NCBI GenBank assembly: GCA_041639705.1
Contig: JBEQBT010000150.1
Coordinates: forward strand, 1-8,106
Direction of reading: 5' to 3'
DNA: 8,106 bases
DNA from: JARDZI01 sp041639705
GTDB taxonomy: Bacteria; Bacillota; Clostridia; Clostridiales; Caloramatoraceae
The position numbers and the translations under genes were made by a program. This document shows, piece by piece, positions 1 to 5,740 of the stretch (its first letter is position 1; the number at the start of each line of letters is the position of its first letter). The notes beneath the pieces were generated by a model, which saw only the letters and a list, made by a program, of their open reading frames with translations, had not been told where the DNA came from and searched no databases.

Positions 1-1016
1 CTTGGGTCACACCCTTCGGTCAGTATCATCCGGTAGAACAATACAGGCTCAAGGACTGGGGCCTCTGAAGCCCCTTCTATTCCCAAACCTTCCCCAGGCC
101 TGGTCTTAGTAAGTCCGGTCACTGCGCATACAGCTCCCGCCTCCAGTTCATTTACTGCTTCATACTTCTCCCCTGAATAGATGCGGATCTGATTCACCTT
201 CTCTTCCCAGCTTAGACTTCCAAGAAGGTCCCTTACCTTCAGCTTCCCGCCGGTAAGTTTCATGTGAGTAAGGCGGTTTCCCTGCTCATCCCTTGTTACC
301 TTGAATATCTTGGCCCCGAATTCATCAGAATAGGAAGGTATTTTTGTATACTCCGCAATGCCCTGGATCAATTGTTCAACACCTTCCAGCTTTAAAGCCG
401 ATCCGAAAAAGCATGGAAATACCCTTCGCTCCCTGAGGGCTTTTTTGATCTGAACTGTTTCTATATGACCTGTTGTAAGATAAGCTTCCATCATGCCTTC
501 ATCGCACATGGCCAGCTCTTCATAGAAGCCTTCCTTCTTAACAGGTTCAAATTCAATGCACCCGTCATTCAACTGCTTTTTCAATTCTTCCAGAAGTTTA
601 TCCTTATCCGTCCCGGGCTGGTCCATCTTGTTCACAAAAATGAAAACAGGAATCCCATACAGTTCTAAGAGCCGCCACAGGGTCTTGGTATGCCCCTGTA
701 CTCCATCTGAGCCGCTTATGACAAGGATTGCATAATCCAATATCTGCAGTGTTCTCTCCATTTCAGCCGAAAAATCCACATGTCCCGGAGTATCCAATAG
801 GGTAATCTGAATCCCACCGGTTTCAAATATTGCCTGCTTGGAGAAAATAGTGATACCTCTGGCACGCTCCAGTTCATAGGTATCCAGGTATGCATCCTTA
901 TTGTCCACCCTGCCCAGTTTTCCAATTTTACCGCTCAGATAAAGCATTGCTTCTGACAGGGTTGTCTTGCCTGCGTCTACATGAGCTAATATTCCTACGA
1001 CTATTTTTTTCATCAT
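1..1016 (-). CDS. TetM-like translational GTPase (ribosomal protection family), C-terminus cut by window edge
   Basis: Translating the minus strand from 1016 gives an open frame of 338 codons that runs off the left edge. It starts MMKKIVVGILAHVDAGKTTL and has all EF-G-type GTPase motifs: G1 AHVDAGKT (residues 11-18), G2 RGITI (53-57), G3 DTPGH (75-79), G4 NKMD (129-132) and a GSAL G5 further on. A domain II-like beta region follows, ending in a PVLEP stretch that matches the start of domain III in TetM/TetO proteins. Overall layout fits ribosomal protection proteins (about 640 residues), which use GTP to eject tetracycline from the ribosome, rather than housekeeping EF-G. It is clearly divergent from classical TetM, so the resistance role is inferred; it could be an uncharacterised paralogue. 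The start at 1016 is preferred over 1013 because AAAGGA (1026-1031) lies 9 nt upstream. It is transcribed away from the rRNA methyltransferase gene at 1619. Confidence 0.85.
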   Translation of the reverse strand, partial: MMKKIVVGILAHVDAGKTTLSEAMLYLSGKIGKLGRVDNKDAYLDTYELERARGITIFSKQAIFETGGIQITLLDTPGHVDFSAEMERTLQILDYAILVISGSDGVQGHTKTLWRLLELYGIPVFIFVNKMDQPGTDKDKLLEELKKQLNDGCIEFEPVKKEGFYEELAMCDEGMMEAYLTTGHIETVQIKKALRERRVFPCFFGSALKLEGVEQLIQGIAEYTKIPSYSDEFGAKIFKVTRDEQGNRLTHMKLTGGKLKVRDLLGSLSWEEKVNQIRIYSGEKYEAVNELEAGAVCAVTGLTKTRPGEGLGIEGASEAPVLEPVLFYRMILTEGCDP

Positions 1017-1066
1017 TTATCCAAATCCTTTGTTTTTCTTATATGTTTTTAATATAATATAGAATA

Positions 1067-1324
1067 ATGCCAAACTTTCTATCGATTCTCCATATTTATC
1101 AGTATACCATATTTCAGGTTGTAGCCAAAGCAGGTGCCAGTCACCGGAGAGGGGAATCTCGTAACACCGTTAGTGTCAATCTGACTAACAGGCTGCATAT
1201 TTGTTTAATGGACAACTATCCCGGGCAGATTGTTACAAGTGTAGCCCAAAGCGGACTTATTATAAAGCTCCTTGAGGAGGAAGGAAATCTTTCCTCTGAT
1301 GTGTTTGATCAAAGGACCCCATAA
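1067..1324 (+). pseudogene. Possible decayed coding fragment, unidentified
   Basis: An 85-codon open frame whose second half reads like real protein (for example MDNYPGQIVTSVAQSG and LLEEEGNLSSDVF, near the C-terminus), ending TAA at 1322-1324. There is no ribosome-binding site before the ATG at 1067 or the internal ATG at 1207. Its 5' part overlaps the predicted promoter of the divergent GTPase gene. The picture fits the 3' end of a gene whose front was lost, but I do not recognise the family. It may equally be a chance open frame in a fairly G+C-rich patch. Confidence 0.25.
1101..1128 (-). promoter_or_regulatory. Sigma-A promoter with extended -10 for the TetM-like GTPase gene
   Basis: Read on the minus strand: -35 TTGGCT (1128-1123), a 16-nt spacer, then TGG-TATACT, an extended -10 (hexamer 1106-1101). 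Transcription would start near 1094 and leave a leader of roughly 78 nt before the ATG at 1016. No leader ORF or strong hairpin was seen in that leader. This is a prediction from motif match and position. Confidence 0.5.
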
Positions 1325-1384
1325 AATTGAACCTTCTTATCTACAGCAACAGCTTTAATTATTCTTTATAACTAATACTTTAGA

Positions 1385-1435
1385 ACGGTCCCCTATTCCA
1401 GGCTGCTTCAACTTGTGAACTTGAGACCTGGCCGT
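1385..1435. repeat. Nested inverted repeats, possible structured RNA element
   Basis: Inside otherwise AT-rich intergenic DNA lies a G+C-richer patch with three nested pairings: ACGG (1385-1388) with CCGT (1432-1435), CCAGG (1398-1402) with CCTGG (1427-1431), and TCAA (1408-1411) with TTGA (1421-1424). It lies upstream of the predicted start of the methyltransferase transcript, so if transcribed it would need another promoter. The function is unknown. Confidence 0.3.
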
Positions 1436-1472
1436 CACCCACCTATTTCTAACTGATTTCCTTCTATGTAGT

Positions 1473-1501
1473 TTGCTTTTATGAATTGTATTTGGTATCA
1501 T
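1473..1501 (+). promoter_or_regulatory. Predicted promoter for leader ORF and RsmH-like gene
   Basis: TTGCTT (1473-1478), a 17-nt spacer, then TGG-TATCAT, an extended -10 (hexamer 1496-1501). Transcription would begin near 1508, about 44 nt before the leader ATG at 1552. A perfect 10-bp palindrome, ATCATATGAT (1497-1506), overlaps the -10 and start region and could be an operator half. The -35 is weak. Confidence 0.45.
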
Positions 1502-1549
1502 ATGATTTGTAGTAACATTACAAAAAGATATTAAAAAAGGTGGAGGAAA

Positions 1550-1604
1550 GAATGAGACCAAAGTTTTATATAACATCTACTGGCGCTTGTCTAGGTTCTC
1601 ATTC
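1550..1604 (+). promoter_or_regulatory. Leader stem covering the leader ORF start codon
   Basis: GAATGAGACC (1550-1559) is complementary to GGTTCTCATTC (1594-1604), giving an 8-bp helix, one bulged base and 2 more base pairs, with a 34-nt loop. It buries the leader start codon just after the ribosome-binding site. The right arm also holds TCTC (1597-1600), which could instead pair with GAGA (1613-1616) next to the methyltransferase start, a weak alternative fold. A switching mechanism is inferred, not shown. Confidence 0.4.
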
Positions 1605-1626
1605 GAAAAACAGAGATAATGGATAA
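1552..1626 (+). CDS. 24-codon leader peptide upstream of RsmH-like methyltransferase
   Basis: ATG at 1552 opens a 24-codon frame (peptide starts MRPKFYITSTGACLG, ends KNRDNG) that stops at TAA 1624-1626. It has the best ribosome-binding site in the area: AGGTGGAGG at 1538-1546, 5 nt from the ATG. Its stop lies 3 nt inside the overlap with the methyltransferase start (ATGGATAA, 1619-1626), so the downstream gene probably depends on ribosomes finishing this ORF. The first bases (1550-1559) can pair with 1594-1604 inside the ORF: eight continuous base pairs plus two beyond a bulge. Short leaders of this kind control inducible erm methyltransferase genes by ribosome stalling; that this one does so is inference. 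The alternative is that it is simply a translational coupling device. Confidence 0.6.
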   Translation: MRPKFYITSTGACLGSHSKNRDNG

Positions 1627-2668
1627 TCAAGAGCAAAAACATCAGCGACGTACTCGATATAAAGGCACTCACCCTAAGGCTTATAAAGAAAAATATAAGG
1701 AACTGCAACCAGAGAAATATGCCGATACTGTTGCAAAAGTTATTCAAAAGGGCAGTACTCCTGCTGGTATGCATCGCTCAATTTGCGTTGATGAAATTTT
1801 AGAATTTCTACAAATTACTCCTGGGCAAACTGGATTAGATGCAACACTAGGTTATGGTGGCCATACTTTAGAAATGCTTAAATGTTTAAATTCAAAGGGG
1901 CACTTATATGCAATTGATGTAGATTCTATTGAATTACCGCGTACCCAAGAGCGTTTATCGAGCTTAGGTTACGGTCCCGAATTTTTAACAATCAAGCAAA
2001 TGAACTTTTCCGATATAGATCAAGTTGCTCTCGAATCAGGGCCATTGAATTTTGTATTGGCAGATTTAGGTGTTTCTTCAATGCAAATAGACAATCCCGA
2101 AAGAGGATTTTCATTTAAGAGTGAAGGGCCATTAGACCTACGGTTGAATCCTAGAAGAGGTAAATCTGCCGCAGCTCGTTTAAAAACTATTTCGCAAGAT
2201 GAATTACAAGGTATGTTGATAGAAAACGCAGACGAACCTAATGCCGCAGCAATCGCTGGCGCTATTATCTCCGAAATCAGAAAAGGAATAGATATATCTA
2301 CAACAACACAGCTCCAACAAATTATTGAAGATGCTCTGAAATTTATTCCTGGAAGTAATAGTAAGGATGCGATTAAAAAAACCTGTCAACGATGCTTTCA
2401 AGCGTTGCGAATTGACGTTAATAAAGAGTTTGAAGTGTTATATGAATTTTTGGAAAAGCTTCCTGCTGCCCTTGCTGAGGGTGGGCGCGTTGCTATACTT
2501 TCATTTCATTCAGGAGAAGATCGTCTCGTTAAAAAATCGTTTCAACACTTTTTTCGTGAAGGCGTCTATCGTGAAATAGCTCCCAGTCCTATTCGGCCAT
2601 CATCAGAAGAATGTAATACCAATGGTCGTGCTCGTTCAGCTAAATTGCGATGGGCTATAAAAGCATAA
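1619..2668 (+). CDS. rsmH: RsmH/MraW-family rRNA (cytosine-N4) methyltransferase, accessory paralogue
   Basis: A 349-residue class I SAM-dependent methyltransferase of the RsmH (MraW) family, whose founding member makes N4-methyl-C1402 in the 16S rRNA decoding centre. Visible family motifs are the SAM-binding DATLGYGGHT (74-83; DGTFGRGGHS in E. coli), ADLGVSSMQ (148-156), GFSF and GPLDLRLNP (163-178), CFQALRIDVN, SFHSGEDR (295-302; usually SFHSLEDR) and GRARSAKLR (336-344) near the C-terminus. The first 50 or so residues are a lysine/arginine-rich extension absent from E. coli RsmH. It lies outside the mraZ-rsmH-ftsL cell-division cluster, so it is probably a second copy with its own role; the rRNA target is not known. 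ATG 1619 is chosen because an in-frame stop lies at 1592-1594 with no other good start. Its own ribosome-binding site is very poor, and it overlaps the leader ORF stop by 8 nt. Confidence 0.88.
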   Translation: MDNQEQKHQRRTRYKGTHPKAYKEKYKELQPEKYADTVAKVIQKGSTPAGMHRSICVDEILEFLQITPGQTGLDATLGYGGHTLEMLKCLNSKGHLYAIDVDSIELPRTQERLSSLGYGPEFLTIKQMNFSDIDQVALESGPLNFVLADLGVSSMQIDNPERGFSFKSEGPLDLRLNPRRGKSAAARLKTISQDELQGMLIENADEPNAAAIAGAIISEIRKGIDISTTTQLQQIIEDALKFIPGSNSKDAIKKTCQRCFQALRIDVNKEFEVLYEFLEKLPAALAEGGRVAILSFHSGEDRLVKKSFQHFFREGVYREIAPSPIRPSSEECNTNGRARSAKLRWAIKA

Positions 2669-2744
2669 TTTGTAATTTTCGGCACTTTATTTGCCTAAAA
2701 AGACAGCAATTTAACCTTTGTAATAATTCTACATGACTTTATGA

Positions 2745-2789
2745 AAATAGCCTATTATAATCAATTTTCTTGATTATAATAGGCTATTT
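2745..2789. terminator. Perfect 20-bp hairpin, likely bidirectional terminator
   Basis: Arms 2745-2764 and 2770-2789 are exact reverse complements (AAATAGCCTATT... and ...AATAGGCTATTT) around the loop TTTTC. It lies 76 nt after the methyltransferase stop and downstream of the liv genes on the other strand, so it can end both convergent transcripts. The arms are AT-rich and the right arm ends in only three Ts, so termination would be weaker than for a classical hairpin. Its last nine bases, AGGCTATTT, are repeated in tandem at 2790-2798. Confidence 0.55.
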
Positions 2790-2798
2790 AGGCTATTT
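2781..2798 (+). repeat. Tandem 9-bp direct repeat at hairpin edge
   Basis: AGGCTATTT occurs twice head to tail (2781-2789 and 2790-2798). The first copy is the end of the hairpin right arm. This may be a slippage duplication. The related word AGCCTATTT recurs at 3079-3087, at the boundary between the aldolase remnant and livF. Confidence 0.5.
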
Positions 2799-2900
2799 AT
2801 ATACAGTTTTCAAAGCATCATTTTTTACTTTTTCAAGTATAAGTCTATAACAAAACTTATGTCATCAGTACTTATTAGGAAGTATAAACAAGATATCTTC

Positions 2901-3081
2901 TTATTTAATATAAGCTTTGTAGATTTTTTCTACTGATTTTGCCTCATTGTTTTGAATTCTTCGTATGTTTGATCAACTTTTAAGTCTTTTGTTAATGCAC
3001 GTGAGAAGTTTACTATTAAGCCTGGGTTTTGTACCAATAATTCGTTAGCTTTTCTTCACTATATCCACCCGATAAAGCAGC
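2901..3081 (-). pseudogene. fda: C-terminal remnant of class I fructose-bisphosphate aldolase
   Basis: Minus-strand reading from 3081 gives AALSGGYSEEK, then after a frameshift ANELLVQNPGLIVNFSRAL, then TKDLKVDQTYEEF, and after a second frameshift NEAKSVEKIYKAYIK and a TAA stop at 2901-2903. This follows the last 60 or so residues of the class I aldolase of Firmicutes (LSGGYSREKANELL...SFSRAL...EEF...SIYDAS in staphylococcal Fda). The enzyme cleaves fructose 1,6-bisphosphate in glycolysis. Both frameshifts sit in short T/A runs (3050-3053 and 2950-2953) and each is explained by one missing base. The first four-fifths of the gene is absent: homology stops 4 bp from the livF stop codon, so a deletion or rearrangement joined the two. 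It cannot make an active enzyme. No gene or other clear signal was seen in 2799-2900. Confidence 0.82.
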
Positions 3082-3085
3082 CTAT

Positions 3086-3799
3086 TTATTTACTCTTTCC
3101 AAGGTATGCCTCCTTAATACTTTCATTAGCAAGGAGCTCTAATCCTGTGCCTTCCATTGTGATGGTGCCTGTTTCGAGAACATATCCCAAATCTGCAGCC
3201 TGAAGTGCCATATTAGCATTCTGCTCAATTAGAAGAACAGTAATACCCGACCTGTTTATCATCTTGATAATATCAAATATCCCCTGCACAATAATAGGTG
3301 CAAGGCCAAGGGATGGTTCATCCATCATAATAAGCTTGGGACGGCTCATCAGTGCACGGCCAACTGCCAGCATCTGCTGTTCTCCTCCCGACAAGGTTCC
3401 TGACAGCTGCCAAGAACGTTCCTTAAGCCTTGGAAAAAGTTCATAGACATGCTCTATATCATTTTGAATATTATCCTTCCTAAGGTAGGCTCCTATTTTA
3501 AGGTTCTCCGAAACAGTCAGGTTGGGAAACACTCGGCGCCCCTCGGGAACCAAGGTGATACCCTGGGTAACTATATAATTCGGCTGCTTGCCTGTTATTT
3601 CCTTTCCTTGAAAAGTAATTTTAGCCTGCTTAGGTTTAACAAGTCCTGCAATAGTACGAAGTATAGTACTCTTTCCGGCTCCATTGGCACCTATAAGTGT
3701 TACAATTTTACCCTCCTCTACATGCATGGATACATTTTTTACAGCTTCAATCCCACCATAGTTAACAACCATATTTTCTATTTTTAAAATATCACTCAT
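3086..3799 (-). CDS. livF: LivF, branched-chain amino acid ABC transporter ATPase
   Basis: A 237-residue ABC ATPase of normal LivF length, one of the two nucleotide-binding subunits that drive leucine/isoleucine/valine import on the inner face of the membrane. Motifs are Walker A GANGAGKST (37-45), PEGRRVFPNLTVSENL in the Q-loop region (85-100), signature LSGGEQQ (136-142) and Walker B LIMMDEP (156-162) followed by SLGLAP. The switch position reads LIEQN rather than LIEHD; glutamine there is usual in LivF, and together with PEGRRVF it separates LivF from LivG. The start ATG lies inside the end of livG (8-nt overlap, ATGAGTGA) behind GGGGGTGAG, indicating translational coupling. It is the last gene of the operon. 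The C-terminus (EAYLGKSK) is intact, so the rearrangement just downstream did not damage it. Confidence 0.95.
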   Translation of the reverse strand: MSDILKIENMVVNYGGIEAVKNVSMHVEEGKIVTLIGANGAGKSTILRTIAGLVKPKQAKITFQGKEITGKQPNYIVTQGITLVPEGRRVFPNLTVSENLKIGAYLRKDNIQNDIEHVYELFPRLKERSWQLSGTLSGGEQQMLAVGRALMSRPKLIMMDEPSLGLAPIIVQGIFDIIKMINRSGITVLLIEQNANMALQAADLGYVLETGTITMEGTGLELLANESIKEAYLGKSK

Positions 3800-4649
3800 C
3801 TTTACTCACCCCCAGATATGCTTCTATTACTTTAGGATTATTCTGAACCTCATAGGAAGTGCCGTCAGCAATATGCTTACCGAAGTCAATTACATATATA
3901 TGATCAGAAATATCCATAACTAGATTCATATGGTGCTCAATTAAAAATACAGTAAGTTTAAAATCATCCTTTATACTTCTTATAAACTGTGTAAGCTCCA
4001 TAGTTTCCTGGGGATTCATTCCTGCAGCAGGTTCATCTAAAAGGAGAAGCTGTGGATCTGTAGCAAGAGCCCTTGCAATCTCCAGCCTTCTCTGCTTTCC
4101 ATAGGGTAGAGAACTTGCCACTTCATTTTTTAGATCTGCCAGTCCTAAAATCTCAAGAAGTCTCATGCAGTTCTCACGGTTTTTCTTCTCTTCAGCATAA
4201 TTAATCATAAAGGTTGCTGTAAATAGATTAGCCTCCTGACGCATATGCTTTGCAATAAGTACATTTTCAAATACACTCAAATCCTTAAAAAGACGTATAT
4301 TCTGAAAAGTTCTGCCAATTCCAAGCTTTGTAATTTCATCAGGTGTTTTTTCAATAGTATTTTTATACATGCCATTATTTTCACTGGCATATAGCTTTTT
4401 CATTTTTCCCTTTGGATAATTTTCCATTATCTTTTTACCATTAAAGTATACTGCTCCATTGGTCGGATGATATACTCCAGTAATTACATTGAATGCAGTT
4501 GTTTTACCTGCACCGTTTGGTCCTATAAGGGAAACTATTTCTCCTTTATTTACCTCCATAGAAAAGCTGTTTACCGATACAACTCCTCCAAACTGCATTG
4601 TTATATTCTCTAAACGCAGAATTGATTCGCCTCCAGAATTTCTGCCCAT
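3792..4649 (-). CDS. livG: LivG, branched-chain amino acid ABC transporter ATPase
   Basis: A 285-residue ABC ATPase, partner of LivF in the branched-chain amino acid importer. Motifs are Walker A GPNGAGKTT (43-51), GIGRTFQNIRLF with the Q-loop glutamine at 116, LivG-type signature LPYGKQRRLE (181-190), Walker B LLLLDEPAAGMNP (201-213) and switch histidine in LIEHHMN (H239). The BCA-type C-terminal tail, EVQNNPKVIEAYLG, is present. The protein is longer than the common length of about 255 because of a charged insertion of roughly 20-25 residues (about 75-102, MENYPKGKMKKLYASENNG and on) between the first beta sheet and the GIGRTFQN segment. The start at 4649 has GGGAGGTG 9 nt upstream and overlaps the livM stop by one base (TAATG). 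It overlaps livF by 8 nt. Confidence 0.95.
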   Translation of the reverse strand: MGRNSGGESILRLENITMQFGGVVSVNSFSMEVNKGEIVSLIGPNGAGKTTAFNVITGVYHPTNGAVYFNGKKIMENYPKGKMKKLYASENNGMYKNTIEKTPDEITKLGIGRTFQNIRLFKDLSVFENVLIAKHMRQEANLFTATFMINYAEEKKNRENCMRLLEILGLADLKNEVASSLPYGKQRRLEIARALATDPQLLLLDEPAAGMNPQETMELTQFIRSIKDDFKLTVFLIEHHMNLVMDISDHIYVIDFGKHIADGTSYEVQNNPKVIEAYLGVSKDE

Positions 4650-5737
4650 TATTCTGCACCTCCCGTTTTTACTTTTTTCTTAGAAACTATACCAAACGGG
4701 TCCTTAAAGAATCTGGCCATTGCATCCCAGGAAAATTCCCTAGTTCCCATAATACCTTTACGCCAGAACAAAACTACTGCCATTATAACAATGGAGAATA
4801 CTACCATTCTAAAGCCTGTACGAATTAATGGCACCTGGAATCCCCCTATAAACATAGATTCATCCAAAAATCTCATCCACCATTCACTGCTGGCAACAAA
4901 CAGGAAGGATGCAAGAATACTACCTGTTATTGAGCCTATTCCTCCTATTACAACAATAAGCAGTATTTCATAGGTCATTGCAGATGTAAAGGCCTTTGCC
5001 TGTACTGTTGCCTGGAACATAGCAAGCAGTACACCGCTGATACCTGCAAAAAAAGAACTTATTATAAATGAGAGCATTTTATGTTTAAACAAATTAATAC
5101 CCATGGCCTCTGCAGCAACCTCATCCTCACGTATAGCCTTAAATGCACGTCCATAGGTAGAACGTATTAACAGAACAATTATTAATATACAAATTCCCGA
5201 TATAATAAAGGGGAAGAGTATAGAATTATATGTGTAGAAATTACGTAACAGGTTTGATCCATTTGTAAGAGGTCCTATTTTATTCCACTGTATAATAGCT
5301 CTGATGATTTCAGCAAAGCCTAGGGTTGCAATAGCTAGATAGTCACTTTTAAGCTTTAACACAGGTAGTCCTATTAAAAATGCTACAAATGCTGAAACCA
5401 AGCCTGCAATAAGCATTGCAGCAGGTATCGGAAGTGCAAACTGCACAATTCCCCCATCAAAATACTGATATACAGATGCACGCTCAGCTACAGGAATGGT
5501 TAAAATTCCATAGGTATATGCTCCAATAAGCATAAAGCCTGCTTGTCCTAGAGAAAACAAGCCTGTAAAACCATTTAACAGGTTCATAGATACCGCAACT
5601 AAAGCATATATGGCACCCTTTTGAAGTACTGTTGAAAGCATGGAACTCTTTAATGAAGAATTGTCCATATAAAGCAAAAACCCTACAAGCATTATTGCAA
5701 GTATCAAGGAAGCGATTAATTTATTTTTTTTCTTCAT
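4649..5737 (-). CDS. livM: LivM, branched-chain amino acid ABC transporter permease
   Basis: A 362-residue very hydrophobic membrane protein of the LivM permease family, one half of the translocation channel. An N-terminal membrane segment (about 7-24) precedes the family signature GLFSLGQAGFMLIGAYTYG (59-77), then several more membrane helices. The cytoplasmic coupling loop that docks on the ATPase is GRAFKAIREDEVAAEAMGIN (196-215), the EAA-like motif. A second conserved segment, VVIGGIGSITGSILASF, follows. The C-terminal tail is lysine-rich and cytoplasmic. It starts 3 nt after the livH stop with AGAAGGTG as ribosome-binding site, and its stop overlaps the livG start, so H-M-G-F form one translational block. 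Confidence 0.95.
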   Translation of the reverse strand: MKKKNKLIASLILAIMLVGFLLYMDNSSLKSSMLSTVLQKGAIYALVAVSMNLLNGFTGLFSLGQAGFMLIGAYTYGILTIPVAERASVYQYFDGGIVQFALPIPAAMLIAGLVSAFVAFLIGLPVLKLKSDYLAIATLGFAEIIRAIIQWNKIGPLTNGSNLLRNFYTYNSILFPFIISGICILIIVLLIRSTYGRAFKAIREDEVAAEAMGINLFKHKMLSFIISSFFAGISGVLLAMFQATVQAKAFTSAMTYEILLIVVIGGIGSITGSILASFLFVASSEWWMRFLDESMFIGGFQVPLIRTGFRMVVFSIVIMAVVLFWRKGIMGTREFSWDAMARFFKDPFGIVSKKKVKTGGAE

Positions 5738-5740
5738 ATC

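Noticed and set aside
716..925. 69-codon minus-strand open frame within the GTPase gene
   Set aside because: It lies in a different frame from the GTPase, whose G-domain motifs continue unbroken through this stretch.
1169..1189. Small inverted repeat GTTAG...CTAAC
   Set aside because: Short, bulged and inside a possible coding remnant; no T-run or gene end nearby.
1355..1576. 73-codon minus-strand open frame over the methyltransferase promoter and leader
   Set aside because: No ribosome-binding site, odd composition (proline/phenylalanine run from the antisense of the RBS region), and it covers the leader ORF and promoter on the other strand.
2890..2899. Palindrome AAGATATCTT just after the aldolase stop
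   Set aside because: Ten bases with no spacer and low complexity; no promoter next to it.
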